Source: Nocardiopsis_B sediminis
GTDB lineage: Bacteria > Actinomycetota > Actinomycetes > Streptosporangiales > Streptosporangiaceae
DNA: 64,000 bases
Direction: 5' to 3'
Assembly: GCF_042650565.1 (NCBI RefSeq)
Contig: NZ_JBHSBH010000007.1
Coordinates: 552,200 to 616,199, forward strand
In this document: positions 32,410 to 40,800 of the stretch, piece by piece
How the letters are laid out: each line of letters opens with the position of its first letter
Numbering within the stretch: the stretch's first letter is position 1
Program-made: the position numbers and the translations under genes
The notes under the pieces: generated by a model
What the model saw: the letters and a program-made list of their open reading frames with translations, nothing else
Database searches by the model: none
What the model was told of the DNA's origin: nothing

Positions 32410-33510
32410 TCAGACCGCGGCGGCCCCGCGATGCGCCAGCTCCGAGCGCACCAGCGGCAGCAGGTCGCGGCCGTAGGCGACCGCGTCCTCCAGCGGCTCG
32501 TACCCGCGGATCAGGATGGTCGTCACGCCGATGTCGACGTAGTCGAGCAGCGCGCGGGCCACCGTCTCGGGGCTGCCCACCAGCGCGGTGGAGTTCCCGG
32601 CCGCGCCGGTGGCCCTGGCCGTGGCCGTCCACAGCGCACGGTCGTGAACCTCGCCCCGGCCGGCCGCCGCGAGCAGCCGCTGCGACCCCACGCTCGACTC
32701 GCGGTCGAGGATGTAGGGCGCGCTGCCGTTGCCGCGGGCGGGCACCGTACCGCCCTCGATGACGCCGAGGATGGCGCGCGCCCGCTCCCACGCCTCTTCG
32801 TCGGTCCGGCCCAGGATCGGCCGGAAGGACACCGAGATGCCCAGGTCCGCGGGGTCGCGGCCGGCGGCGGCCGCCGCGGCGCGCACCGATGCGATCTGGT
32901 CGGCGGTCTCCTTCAGCGGCTCGCCCCACAGCGCGTAGACGTCGGCGTGGCGACCGCCGACCCGGTAGGCGTCGGCCGAGGACCCGCCGAAGTAGATGGG
33001 CACGCGCGGCCGCGAGTGGGTGGGGACCCGCGACAGCGCGCCCTCGACCCGGTAGAAGTCACCGCTGAAGGCGAAGGGCTCGGTCGCCGCCCACGTGCGC
33101 TTGACGACCTCGAGGTACTCGTCGGTGCGGCGGTAGCGGGTGGCCTTGTCGGTGAAGTCGCCGTCGCGCGCCTGCTCGGTGTCGCTGGCGCCGCTGATGA
33201 TGTGCACCGCCACCCGGCCCTCGGTGAACTGGTCCAGGGTGGCGATCTTGCGCGCCCACACCGTGGGCGAGACGAACCCGGGCCGGTGGGCGATGAGGAA
33301 GCCCAGCCGCTCGGTGTGCGCCGCGGCGAAGCCGGCGACCGCGAACCCGTCGGCGTCCCACGAGTGGTAGCCGATGAGGACCCGGTCGAAGCCCGCCTCC
33401 TCGTGGGCCTGGGCGAACCGGCGCGTGTAGTCGCGGTCCAGCAGCGGGCCGCGCGCGGGCCTGATCTCCGACGCGTCGCTGGTGCGGATCATCCCGATGA
33501 ACTCGACCAT
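32410..33510 (-). CDS. FMNH2-dependent alkanesulfonate monooxygenase-like protein (SsuD type)
   Basis: 366 residues, bacterial luciferase-like TIM barrel. HIISGASDTEQARDGDF, RYRRTDEYLEVVKRTW, and PIYFGGSSADAYRVGGRHADVYALWGEPL are characteristic of SsuD, which releases sulfite from alkanesulfonates with FMNH2 and O2. ATG 33508-33510 has GGGGTAGG before it. It is convergent with the IclR gene and divergent from a cupin and a flavin reductase fusion that could supply FMNH2. The exact sulfonate or other substrate is unknown. Confidence 0.88.
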   Translation of the reverse strand: MVEFIGMIRTSDASEIRPARGPLLDRDYTRRFAQAHEEAGFDRVLIGYHSWDADGFAVAGFAAAHTERLGFLIAHRPGFVSPTVWARKIATLDQFTEGRVAVHIISGASDTEQARDGDFTDKATRYRRTDEYLEVVKRTWAATEPFAFSGDFYRVEGALSRVPTHSRPRVPIYFGGSSADAYRVGGRHADVYALWGEPLKETADQIASVRAAAAAAGRDPADLGISVSFRPILGRTDEEAWERARAILGVIEGGTVPARGNGSAPYILDRESSVGSQRLLAAAGRGEVHDRALWTATARATGAAGNSTALVGSPETVARALLDYVDIGVTTILIRGYEPLEDAVAYGRDLLPLVRSELAHRGAAAV

Positions 33511-33530
33511 ACCTACCCCACATCCGTGTC

Positions 33531-33584
33531 CCACATTGCGTGATCGTGGGTCCATAATGTAATAATTCCTATCAAGTAGGTCAA
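33531..33584 (-). promoter_or_regulatory. Promoter of SsuD-like monooxygenase with shared start-site element
   Basis: TTGACC (33579-33584), 17 bases, TACATT (33556-33561) on the minus strand. Seven bases further is CACGATCACGCAATGTGG (33531-33548), matching 13-14 of 18 positions of the element at the importer promoter, with the same spacing. Confidence 0.75.
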
Positions 33585-33616
33585 GAAAGTCGGAATAGAT
33601 TCGGCGGGAGGACGCG

Positions 33617-34093
33617 GTGACCCACACCACCGACGGCGACGAACACGGCCACACCCACGGCGACCGGGTATGGCACGGGCGGCTCGAACACATCAAGGCC
33701 TCGTCGCTCACCGGCGACACCGGCCAGACCTCGGGGATGCGGCGCTTCGAGGCCATCTCCGGCAAGACCGTCGGCTCACACCGGATCTGGATGGGCCAGA
33801 CCCACGTCGGCCCCGCCACCAACTCCGGCGACCACCACCACGGGGAGGCCGAGACCGCCATCTACGTCGTCTCCGGCCACCCCTCGTTCGTCTTCGCCGA
33901 CGGCGACGAAGAGGTGCGCATCGACACCGGGCCGGGCGACTACATCTTCGTCCCGCCCTACGTCCCCCACCGCGAAGAGAACCCCTCCCCCGACGAGGAG
34001 GCCGTCGTGGTCATCGGGCGCAGCACCCAGGAGGGCATCGTCGTCAACCTGCCCAGCCTCTGGGCCACCGGCGACGGCGAGGACGGCCGGTGA
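33617..34093 (+). CDS. Cupin-domain protein
   Basis: 158 residues. After a His/Asp-rich start (GDEHGHTHGD) comes a single cupin: SGDHHHGEAETAIYVVSGH supplies the HxH-x3-E type metal ligands and DTGPGDYIFVPPYVPHREEN the second motif with its His. It probably binds a divalent metal; whether it is an enzyme or a sensor is open. GTG 33617 follows GGGAGGA. It overlaps the DsbA-flavin reductase fusion by GTGA, so they are co-translated. Confidence 0.85.
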   Translation: MTHTTDGDEHGHTHGDRVWHGRLEHIKASSLTGDTGQTSGMRRFEAISGKTVGSHRIWMGQTHVGPATNSGDHHHGEAETAIYVVSGHPSFVFADGDEEVRIDTGPGDYIFVPPYVPHREENPSPDEEAVVVIGRSTQEGIVVNLPSLWATGDGEDGR

Positions 34094-35499
34094 GCGCCCC
34101 GGCGCCCATCACCGTGACCGAGTACACCGACCCGGGATGCGTGTGGTCGTGGGCGAGCGAGCCCCGGCTGCGCCTGCTCCGGCTGCGCTACGGCCACCTG
34201 CTCGCCTGGCGGCAGGTGCAGGGCATGCAGATCGCCGACCTGCACGCCACGCGCCCCGGCTTCGACCCCGAGGCCGACGCCCCGGAGTTCCTGCGCAAGT
34301 GGACCGCCGTCGCCGAGCAGACCGGCGCGCCGATCACCCGCCGCCTGCGCTGGATGCACCGCTCCACCGCTCCCGCGGGCCGCGCCGCCATCGCCGCCCG
34401 CTCCCAGGGACCCGAGGCCGCCGCCCGCGTGCTGCGGCGGCTGCGCGAGGCGGTGTTCCTGCGCGGCGAACCCGCCGACTCCCCCGCCCGGGTGCGCGCC
34501 GCACTCGCCGGCACCCCCGGCCTGGACCTGGACCGGCTGCTCGCCGACCTGGACTCCGCCCCCGTCCGCGCACTCCAGCGCGACGAGGCCGCCGAGGCCC
34601 GGCGGGTCCACCCCGCCACCCCTCAGGCCGCGGACACCGGCCGGCCCACCCCCCACCCCGGCCATCCGGTCGCCACCGGCACGGGCCACCGCTACGGCTT
34701 CCCGACCCTGGTCCTCGCCTCCGGGCCGCACACCATCGTGCTCCCCGGCCACCGCACCACCGAGGAGTACGAGCACGCCCTCGACCGGCTCCGGCCGGGG
34801 ATCACCGCCCTCGCCCGCCCCCTGCCGGACCCGGACGACCTGCTGGCCGAAACGGGCACCCTGACGCAGCCGGAGGTGGAGCTGCTCGCCGGCGGCCGGC
34901 CGCCGGCCGGCGCGATCCGGGTCCCCACCGCCGCCGGCGACGTCTGGCACCCGCCGGTCCCGGCCCCCGTGAGCACCGGCCCGCCGGAGCACCTCCGTCC
35001 TGGGGCGACGGAGCACGACATCGACCCCGACGACTTCCGCCGCGCACTGGCCGGCCACCCCGCCGGCGTCGTCGTGGTCACCGCCGAAACCGGCGACGGC
35101 CCGGCCGGCCTGACCGCCACCTCCTTCACCAGCGTGAGCCTGAGCCCCCCGCTGGTGGCGTTCTACATCGCCGACACCTCATCGACCTGGGCGCGGCTGC
35201 GCCACGCCGGGCACTTCGCCGTCAACCTACTGGCCGAGGACCAGCACGCCCTCGCAGCCCGCTTCGCGCGCAGCGGCACCGACCGCTTCGCCGCACCCAC
35301 CGCCTGGCGCGCGGGCCCGCACGGCACCCCGCTGCTGGAGGACGCGGCCGCCCACCTGCTCTGCCGGGTCCACGAGACCCGGGTGGTCGGCGACCACTGG
35401 CTGGTCGTGGGGCGGGTCCACGGCGCATCGGTGCACCGCACCGACACCCCGCTGCTCTACCACCAAGGGGCGTTCGGCGGGTTCCACCCCCACGGCTGA
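34090..35499 (+). CDS. DsbA-like thioredoxin domain fused to an HpaC-type flavin reductase
   Basis: 469 residues. Residues about 1-210 resemble FrnE/DsbA-like proteins: TVTEYTDPGCVWSWASEP at the redox site and HRYGFPTLVLASG near the cis-Pro end. The usual CPWC is here CVWS, so only one Cys remains. Residues about 310-469 are a flavin reductase domain: FRRALAGHPAGVVVVTAE, GLTATSFTSVSLSPPLVAFY, and FAVNLLAEDQHALAARFARSG. The reductase would give FMNH2 to the SsuD-like enzyme encoded divergently. The fusion is unusual and the role of the first domain is unclear. GTG 34090 overlaps the cupin stop. Confidence 0.85.
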   Translation: MSAPAPITVTEYTDPGCVWSWASEPRLRLLRLRYGHLLAWRQVQGMQIADLHATRPGFDPEADAPEFLRKWTAVAEQTGAPITRRLRWMHRSTAPAGRAAIAARSQGPEAAARVLRRLREAVFLRGEPADSPARVRAALAGTPGLDLDRLLADLDSAPVRALQRDEAAEARRVHPATPQAADTGRPTPHPGHPVATGTGHRYGFPTLVLASGPHTIVLPGHRTTEEYEHALDRLRPGITALARPLPDPDDLLAETGTLTQPEVELLAGGRPPAGAIRVPTAAGDVWHPPVPAPVSTGPPEHLRPGATEHDIDPDDFRRALAGHPAGVVVVTAETGDGPAGLTATSFTSVSLSPPLVAFYIADTSSTWARLRHAGHFAVNLLAEDQHALAARFARSGTDRFAAPTAWRAGPHGTPLLEDAAAHLLCRVHETRVVGDHWLVVGRVHGASVHRTDTPLLYHQGAFGGFHPHG

Positions 35500-35508
35500 C
35501 CCGCAACG

Positions 35509-35533
35509 GGCCGGGCCCGCGGCGGGCCCGGCC
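35509..35533. terminator. Bidirectional terminator hairpin
   Basis: GGCCGGGCCCG, a three-base loop and CGGGCCCGGCC make an 11-bp perfect stem between the convergent fusion gene (end 35499) and amidase gene (end 35534). Confidence 0.75.
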
Positions 35534-36667
35534 TCAGCCCTGCCCCACGATCTCGGCGACGCGGTCGCGCACGGCATCGAAGTTCTCGGCGAAGGTGTTG
35601 CCGGGGCACTCGGTCTCGAGCCAGTCGCGGTGCCGGGAGACCCCCTGCACGGTGATGGTCATGTCGTTGCCCGGGTTCACGTAGTTCACGTCGTCGGTCG
35701 GGTTCACCCCGGTGTACATGCACAGCACCGACAGCACCTGCACCAGGCTGTCCTGGGCGGCCTGGGTGGGCTGGGCGTCGGTGAAGTCGCCGAGCAGGCA
35801 GACGCCGACGTTGCCGGAGTTCATCTGGGCGACGTGGCCGGCGGTCACCGCGCGGGCGCCGGTCCCGTCGGGCGGGCCGTCGAACACCGGGATCCGGTCC
35901 TCACCCGAGTGGCGGCCCTCGTACACGGTGCCCTCAGGGTCGATGAGCAGGTGGTAGCCGATGTCGCCCCACGCCTGCTCTACCGCGTGCAGCTGGTACA
36001 CGGCGCGCACCGCCGCGGCCGGGTCGTCGCCGACGGCCATGGCGGTGTGGTGGACGGTGATCGTCTGCACCGGGAAGAACTCCGCCGGCCACAGGTCGTT
36101 GCCCTCATCATCGAACCGCAGCGACTCGTCGGCGCCCCACCCGGCCCGGGTCAGGAACCGCAGAGAGGAGCCCTCCGCCTGCGACGACTGCTCCGAGGCC
36201 CGCAGAGTCCCGGTCGCCGGGCCCTCCGACGACACGCCGTCCCCGTCGCGGGTGTTGAAGGCGACGGCCGCGGGCTCGGCGCCATCGGCGCGCACCTCAT
36301 AGCCGACCGCGCCCTCCGGCACCGCCACCACAGCGGCCGGGCCCGACGCCACGTCGTCGCGCCCGTGGTCACCGAAGTGGACGGGCTGCCACGACGTCTC
36401 CCCCGCCTCGTCCACGAACCCGATGCGGGCGCTGGGCTGCGTACCTTCGGCCAGCCGGACCGCGACATGGTCGAACCGCATATCGGGGCGGACCGGCCCG
36501 CCGCCCGCAGGAGCGGTCTCGGCGAGCGTGCGCGGGAAGTCGCCGGCGGTTCCGGACGTGGTCACCGCGGGGCCCGGGCGGTCGAGAACCGCCTTGCCGG
36601 CCCAGGCGAGGCCGGCGGCGCCGGCCGCGGCCGCGCCGACCGCCATGAACTGCCGTCTCTTCAGCAT
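35534..36667 (-). CDS. Tat-exported peptidoglycan-recognition/N-acetylmuramoyl-L-alanine amidase
   Basis: 377 residues. The start MLKRRQFMAVGAAAAGAAGL is a twin-arginine signal. After a variable N-terminal domain, the PGRP/amidase_2 domain spans about residues 170-350: TRAGWGADES, ITVHHTA (zinc His), AWGDIGYHLLIDPEGTVYEGR and GVSRHRDWLETECPGNTF (second His and Cys ligands). The enzyme cuts the amide between MurNAc and L-Ala in cell-wall turnover. ATG 36667 has GAGGAG seven bases upstream. Confidence 0.9.
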   Translation of the reverse strand: MLKRRQFMAVGAAAAGAAGLAWAGKAVLDRPGPAVTTSGTAGDFPRTLAETAPAGGGPVRPDMRFDHVAVRLAEGTQPSARIGFVDEAGETSWQPVHFGDHGRDDVASGPAAVVAVPEGAVGYEVRADGAEPAAVAFNTRDGDGVSSEGPATGTLRASEQSSQAEGSSLRFLTRAGWGADESLRFDDEGNDLWPAEFFPVQTITVHHTAMAVGDDPAAAVRAVYQLHAVEQAWGDIGYHLLIDPEGTVYEGRHSGEDRIPVFDGPPDGTGARAVTAGHVAQMNSGNVGVCLLGDFTDAQPTQAAQDSLVQVLSVLCMYTGVNPTDDVNYVNPGNDMTITVQGVSRHRDWLETECPGNTFAENFDAVRDRVAEIVGQG

Positions 36668-36994
36668 GGTGCTCCTCAAACGGGGGGAAGATGGGGTTGG
36701 AGAGGCCCGTCGGCCACGGACGGTGGGCGTTGGGGCCGATCGCCGCCCTGGCGGCGATCACGGCGACCCTAACGGACCCGCCGCGACGACCGGCAATCAA
36801 CGCGCGCCCCTGCCGCGAACCATGCCGTGAACCGCCGGGGCGCCACCGCGCGATAACTGAGAGGTGCTCACGGCGCCGGCGAAACCCGCCGCCGCAGCGA
36901 ACGCCGCTGACCTGGGCGTCCTCCAAGCGCTACCCGCCACCCGCGCGCCGCACCCATGGCGGGCCCTCCCCCGAGCGTGGCCGGATCCGGCCCC
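36668..36994. other. Intergenic region, no gene seen
   Basis: About 330 bases between the FAD oxidase stop and the amidase start, both on the minus strand. It contains no frame with good codon bias and no clear hairpin or operator. A promoter for the amidase is expected near 36680-36760 but I cannot define it. Confidence 0.4.
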
Positions 36995-38395
36995 TCAGCG
37001 GCTCCCGGCGGCCTCCCGCGGCATCACGGCGAACGGGTTCAGGATCCCCGCGGGGTCCAGGGCCGCCTTGACCGAAGCGTGCAGCTCCATGCCCACCGGC
37101 CCCTGCTCGACCGCGAGCCACCCGCTCTTCAGCCGGCCGACGCCGTGCTCCCCGGTGATCGTGCCGCCCAGGTGCAGCGCCCGCTCGGTGATCTCGTCGA
37201 AGGCGCCGCGCGCGGCGGCGCGGGCCGCGGGGTCGGCGTCGTCGAAGATGATCGTGGGGTGCAGGTTGCCGTCGCCCGCGTGCCCGAACACCCCGATGGT
37301 CAGGCCCGAGCGCGCACCGACCTCCTCGACGAACGCGATCAGCTCCGCGATCCGGGAGCGCGGAACCGACACGTCGTCCAGCAGCCAGTCGCCCAGCCGC
37401 TCCAGCGCCGGCAGGGCGAGCCGGCGCGCCTCCAGCAGCATCGCGCCCTCCGCCCGGTCCGCGCTGGTGGCGATATCGGCCGCGCCGTGCTGTTCGCACA
37501 GGCCCTCCACCCGGGCCAGGACCTCGTCGGCGTCGGGGTCGTCGCTCTGGACCAGCAGCAGCGCGTGCACGTCGTCCCCGAGCCCCATCCCCGACATCGC
37601 GTCGACCGCGCGCACGGTCGTGCGGTCGAGGATCTCCAGCATCGAGGGGGTCAGGCCGGCATCCACGATGGCGGTGACGGTCCGGCCCGCATCGGGCAGC
37701 GCCGCGAAGGACGCCACGAGCGTGTGCGCGGGTCCCGGCGCCGGGACCAGGCGCACGGTCACCTCCGTGATCACCCCGAGCGTGCCCTCCGAACCGACGA
37801 ACAGGTGGGTGAGGTCGTATCCGGCGACCCCCTTGACCGTGCGCCGCCCGGTCCGCACCACGCGGCCGTCGGCGAGCACCACCTCCAGGCCGAGGACGAA
37901 GTCCCCGGTGACCCCGTATTTGACGCAGCACATGCCGCCCGCGTTGGTCGCGACGTTCCCGCCGACCGTGGCGAACTCGACGCTGCCGGGGTCGGGCGGG
38001 TAGGCGAGCCCGGCGCTACTCGCGCGGTCCCTCAGCGCGGCGGTGACGACCCCGGGCTGGACGACCGCCAGCCGGTTCGTGGGGTCGACCTCCAGGATCG
38101 CGTCCATCCGGTGCAGGCTGAGGACGACGGACTCGGCCGTGGCGTTGGCCGCCCCGCTCAGGCCGCTGCCCGCGCCGCGCGGCACGACGGTCACACCGTG
38201 CCGGCGCAGGGCGGCCATGGCGGAGGCGACCTCATCCGTCGTGCGGGGCGCGAGCATCGCCGCGGGCGTCTCGGAGGGGGTGAACCGCGACTGATCGCGG
38301 GCGTAGCCCGCGAGGATGTCGGGGTCGGTGGTGGCGATCTCCGGGGGCAGTTCCGCGAGAGCCGCCCGCACCCGGGCGGCGGCAGAGGGGTCCAT
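36995..38395 (-). CDS. FAD-linked oxidase of the glycolate oxidase (GlcD) type
   Basis: 466 residues. PCMH-type FAD domain: VTVVPRGAGSGLSGAANA and VGGNVATNAGGMCCVKYGV, then LFVGSEGTLGVITEVTVRL. The C-terminal oxidase domain has FGHAGDGNLHPTIIF and TGEHGVGRLKSGWL, the GlcD signature. It oxidises a 2-hydroxy acid such as glycolate or D-lactate; which one is not visible. No GlcE or GlcF partner is adjacent. ATG 38395 gives the standard N-terminus; the frame continues upstream into the hairpin repeat array, where it is not coding. Confidence 0.88.
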   Translation of the reverse strand: MDPSAAARVRAALAELPPEIATTDPDILAGYARDQSRFTPSETPAAMLAPRTTDEVASAMAALRRHGVTVVPRGAGSGLSGAANATAESVVLSLHRMDAILEVDPTNRLAVVQPGVVTAALRDRASSAGLAYPPDPGSVEFATVGGNVATNAGGMCCVKYGVTGDFVLGLEVVLADGRVVRTGRRTVKGVAGYDLTHLFVGSEGTLGVITEVTVRLVPAPGPAHTLVASFAALPDAGRTVTAIVDAGLTPSMLEILDRTTVRAVDAMSGMGLGDDVHALLLVQSDDPDADEVLARVEGLCEQHGAADIATSADRAEGAMLLEARRLALPALERLGDWLLDDVSVPRSRIAELIAFVEEVGARSGLTIGVFGHAGDGNLHPTIIFDDADPAARAAARGAFDEITERALHLGGTITGEHGVGRLKSGWLAVEQGPVGMELHASVKAALDPAGILNPFAVMPREAAGSR

Positions 38396-38453
38396 CCCCC
38401 TACTTTCGCACGCCGGCCCGCACGGAGCCCGCGCCCGGCCGCGGCCGGAAGGT

Positions 38454-38862
38454 GAGGGCAACGGAGGGGCTTCCGGCCCCTCCGCGCCCAGCTCCCCTTT
38501 TTCTTGGGGGGACGCGAACACCCGCCCCGCCGGGCCGCGACCACGACACCGCAGCGGTGGCGGCGCCATGGTCGCGGGGCAGAGGGCGACGGAAGGGCTT
38601 CCGGCCCTTCCGCGCCCAGCTCAGAGGGGTCCGCGGAGGCGAGGATAGAGGGCAACGAAGGGGCTTCCGGCCCCTTCGCGCCCAGCTCCGTTGGGGGACC
38701 ACCCATCCCGTGGCCGCGCCCCTCGCAGCACGGAGGATGGATAGAGGGCAACGAAGGGGCTTCCGGCCCCTTCGCGCCCAGCTCTGTTGGGGGGACAAGC
38801 GGAACAGAGACAGAGCGGGGGTCAGCGGGCAACGGAGGGGCTTCCGGCCCCTCCGCGCCCAG
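38454..38862. repeat. Five-copy hairpin repeat array with compensatory stem changes
   Basis: Five copies at about 38454-38494, 38582-38621, 38648-38688, 38754-38794 and 38826-38862. Each has GGGCAACG (one GGGCGACG), an 8-bp stem around TTCCG, then GCGCCCAG. Stem arms are GGAGGGGC/GCCCCTCC (copies 1 and 5), GGAAGGGC/GCCCTTCC (copy 2) and GAAGGGGC/GCCCCTTC (copies 3 and 4), so changes on one arm are matched on the other. The flanking GGGC and GCCC can pair too. Copies 1, 3 and 4 also share a TTGGGGGGAC-like tail. The array fills the gap between the stress protein and the FAD oxidase, copy 5 lying three bases past the stress-gene stop. Confidence 0.9.
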
Positions 38863-38865
38863 TCT

Positions 38866-39816
38866 TCAGGGGCCCGGAGGCGGGGGCGGCGGGCCGGGGC
38901 GGTCGTCGCGGCGTTCGCCGGAGTCCTCCATGCCCGGTTCCATGTCGCGTTCGACGTCGATGCGCTCCTTGCGGAGGTCGCCCTCGACGCTCTCCTCCTC
39001 GGTGACCGTCTCCTTGGAGATGCGCAGCTTCTCGACCGGCACCGTCTCCCGGGAGATCACCGGCTTCTCGGCGTGCAGGACGAACTCGTCGTCCTCCTCC
39101 TCGATCCGCCCGCTTTCACTGGCCGCACGGTCGGCGTCGCTGAGCGGGACGTGCTCGACCCGCAGTTCCTCATGGGAGACGGGGACGTCCTGCTGGAAGT
39201 GCTCGGACTCCACGGTCTTGCGCACGTGGGCGCGCCCGCTCTCGGTGCTCTCCACCCCGATGTGGGCCCGCTCCTCGGAGCGGATGACCGTGACGTCCTC
39301 CGCGTTGTCCATCCCCGACTCGGCGTCCGCCGCACCGATGCCCATGTCCATGTCGGTGTCCATGCGCTGGCGGTCGGCGATGTCGGAGCTCGCCGGGGCC
39401 GTGCCCGTGCCGCCGCCCGCTTCGGCGTCGGCCTCGGTACCGGCATCGGCGGCCCCGGCCGGCGCCGTGAAGATGTCCCCCTCCACAGAGGCCCGGGGCC
39501 CGGGCACCTTCACGCCGTAGTGCTCGTAGAGCCGGTTCTCCTCGTCCATCGAGAGGTGCTGCTCGGCGTCGAACTGGGGGGCGTCCTTGATCGTCTCCTT
39601 GTCGAAGGGGACGCTCAGGTCCTCCTCGGAGATGCGCGCCCCCTGGAGGGGGACGAAGCTGTGCCGGTGGCCGAGCATGCCGATCTGCACCGACACCCAC
39701 TTGGGCGAGTCGGTCTCATCGTCGAAGTAGACCTGCTCGATCTTGCCGACGCTGTGGCCCTCGCGGTCCAGCAGCCTGTGGCCGATGAACTCCTGCGCTG
39801 TGCGCTGCGGTGCCAT
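38866..39816 (-). CDS. PRC-barrel and DUF2382 (YsnF-like) stress protein
   Basis: 316 residues. PRC-barrel domain at about 8-75 (FIGHRLLDREGHSVGKIEQVYFDD, KWVSVQIGM). DUF2382 at about 175-295: VIRSEERAHIGVESTESGRAHVRK, ELRVEHVPLSDAD and VISRETVPVEKLRISKETV, with a very acidic, Glu-rich character. Between them is an Ala/Gly/Asp/Met-rich linker with MDTDMDMG. The C-terminus is a proline run. Such proteins are linked to general stress in bacilli and actinobacteria; molecular activity is unknown. Confidence 0.88.
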   Translation of the reverse strand: MAPQRTAQEFIGHRLLDREGHSVGKIEQVYFDDETDSPKWVSVQIGMLGHRHSFVPLQGARISEEDLSVPFDKETIKDAPQFDAEQHLSMDEENRLYEHYGVKVPGPRASVEGDIFTAPAGAADAGTEADAEAGGGTGTAPASSDIADRQRMDTDMDMGIGAADAESGMDNAEDVTVIRSEERAHIGVESTESGRAHVRKTVESEHFQQDVPVSHEELRVEHVPLSDADRAASESGRIEEEDDEFVLHAEKPVISRETVPVEKLRISKETVTEEESVEGDLRKERIDVERDMEPGMEDSGERRDDRPGPPPPPPGP

Positions 39817-40114
39817 CGCGCATCAACTCCCCGAATCGTTCTCCCACCCGAGGGCGGATTCCGACCGGACCGGTGTGCCGTCTCCGTGTGAGCCCGGTAT
39901 GCCGACCGGGCTACCCGGCGTCCACCGCGGATCACGTGTTTGACCGCACCCACGCCGAGATATCACCGGCGCTTGACCCGGTGCGGCGAGAACGAGGCGC
40001 CAGAACGAGGCGGGGGCCGCCCGCGAACGGACGGCCCCCGCACACACAGGCCTCAGCCGACGGTCGGTGCGTGGAGGTCGTCCGGCAGCACCGGCGGCCC
40101 CCCGCACACGGGCC
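39817..40114. other. Intergenic region after the polysaccharide monooxygenase gene
   Basis: About 300 bases holding the promoter side of the stress gene and, toward 40010-40041, a strong hairpin. No gene is supported. CACACACAGGCCTCAGCCG near 40044 and CACACGGGCCTCAGCCG near 40102 form a short imperfect direct repeat that includes the last codons of the next gene. Confidence 0.5.
40010..40041 (-). terminator. Terminator hairpin of the polysaccharide monooxygenase gene
   Basis: GCGGGGGCCG and CGGCCCCCGC form a perfect 10-bp stem with a 12-base loop, about 75 bases past the monooxygenase stop codon on the minus strand. Confidence 0.6.
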
Positions 40115-40636
40115 TCAGCCGCCGACGTTGACGTCGATGCAGGCGTAGAAGGCGTTGGAGGTGTCGGCGATGTTCCACACCGCGAGGATCTTCTGCTCGC
40201 CGCTGAGCCCGCTGACGTCGACGTTGTGCGTCACCGTCGAGGGCGGCTGGGCGCCGCCGTCGTCGAAGCTCGCGATCTGCTGTCCGCCCGCGAAGTACTC
40301 CCAGGTGCTGGTGGAGTGGTTGGCGGTGATCGTCCAGGTGAATTCGACCGATCCGCTGACGGGGTGGACCTGCCAGCCCTTGGAGTCGTCGTCCAGTTCG
40401 GAGAACCGGCTGTTGCCGCCGCTACAGCTCGTCAGGCCCTTGGGGCCCTCCACGCTCTGCGGCTCGTACTGGATGTCGCCGCAGGGGACGGCGCCCGTCG
40501 CGCACTGCGCCTGCCGGCTGGCGGGCGAGGAGACGTAGCCGTGGGCCATGGCGGTCCCAGCGGGCAGGAGGGCGAAGACGAAGGGCGCGAGGGCCACGCC
40601 GGCGGCGGCGGAGAGGAGTTTCCGTCTGATGGTCAT
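40115..40636 (-). CDS. Secreted lytic polysaccharide monooxygenase, AA10 family, single domain
   Basis: 173 residues. The signal peptide ends AGTAMA and the mature protein begins with His32 in HGYVSSPASR, the first ligand of the copper histidine brace. The second brace His should be in ITANHSTSTWEY. CGDIQYEPQSVEGPKG and VLAVWNIADTSNAFYACIDV-like segments are AA10 features. The enzyme oxidatively cleaves chitin or cellulose. There is no carbohydrate-binding module. Chitin is favoured by the DasR-like site in the promoter. ATG 40636 begins the canonical signal peptide. Confidence 0.92.
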   Translation of the reverse strand: MTIRRKLLSAAAGVALAPFVFALLPAGTAMAHGYVSSPASRQAQCATGAVPCGDIQYEPQSVEGPKGLTSCSGGNSRFSELDDDSKGWQVHPVSGSVEFTWTITANHSTSTWEYFAGGQQIASFDDGGAQPPSTVTHNVDVSGLSGEQKILAVWNIADTSNAFYACIDVNVGG

Positions 40637-40746
40637 GTCGAGGTCCTTCGGATAGCACCGCGCCGGCCGTCGGAGGGGCATGGCGGAGGAGCGCGGCGAG
40701 GGGAGCGGGGAGCGCGGGGGGACGGCCCGGAATCCGTGTCCGCCAG

Positions 40747-40762
40747 TGCGGTCTAGACCGTA
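40747..40762. promoter_or_regulatory. DasR-like (dre) operator
   Basis: TGCGGTCTAGACCGTA keeps the ten-base core GGTCTAGACC of the DasR consensus and differs in the outer bases. It overlaps the predicted -10 (TACGGT) of the polysaccharide monooxygenase gene. DasR is the GntR-type regulator of chitin and N-acetylglucosamine use in actinomycetes. Confidence 0.65.
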
Positions 40763-40785
40763 ATTCGGGCGCAGGAGCCGGTCAA
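40757..40785 (-). promoter_or_regulatory. Promoter of the AA10 gene
   Basis: On the minus strand TTGACC (40780-40785), 17 bases and TACGGT (40757-40762), about 120 bases before the start codon. The -10 lies in the DasR-like palindrome. Confidence 0.6.
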
Positions 40786-40800
40786 GGGAACGCTTTCCCT
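40785..40800. promoter_or_regulatory. LacI-family-like palindrome upstream of the AA10 -35
   Basis: AGGGAACGCTTTCCCT has six-base arms around CGCT and abuts the -35. Its shape recalls the GGGAGCGCTCCC operators of CebR/CelR cellulose regulators, but the spacing and centre differ, so the regulator is uncertain. Confidence 0.45.

Noticed and set aside
38446..38870. CRISPR array, because of regularly recurring units.
   Set aside because: Units are imperfect, spacing is irregular (about 66-128 bp), stems covary, and no cas genes are nearby.
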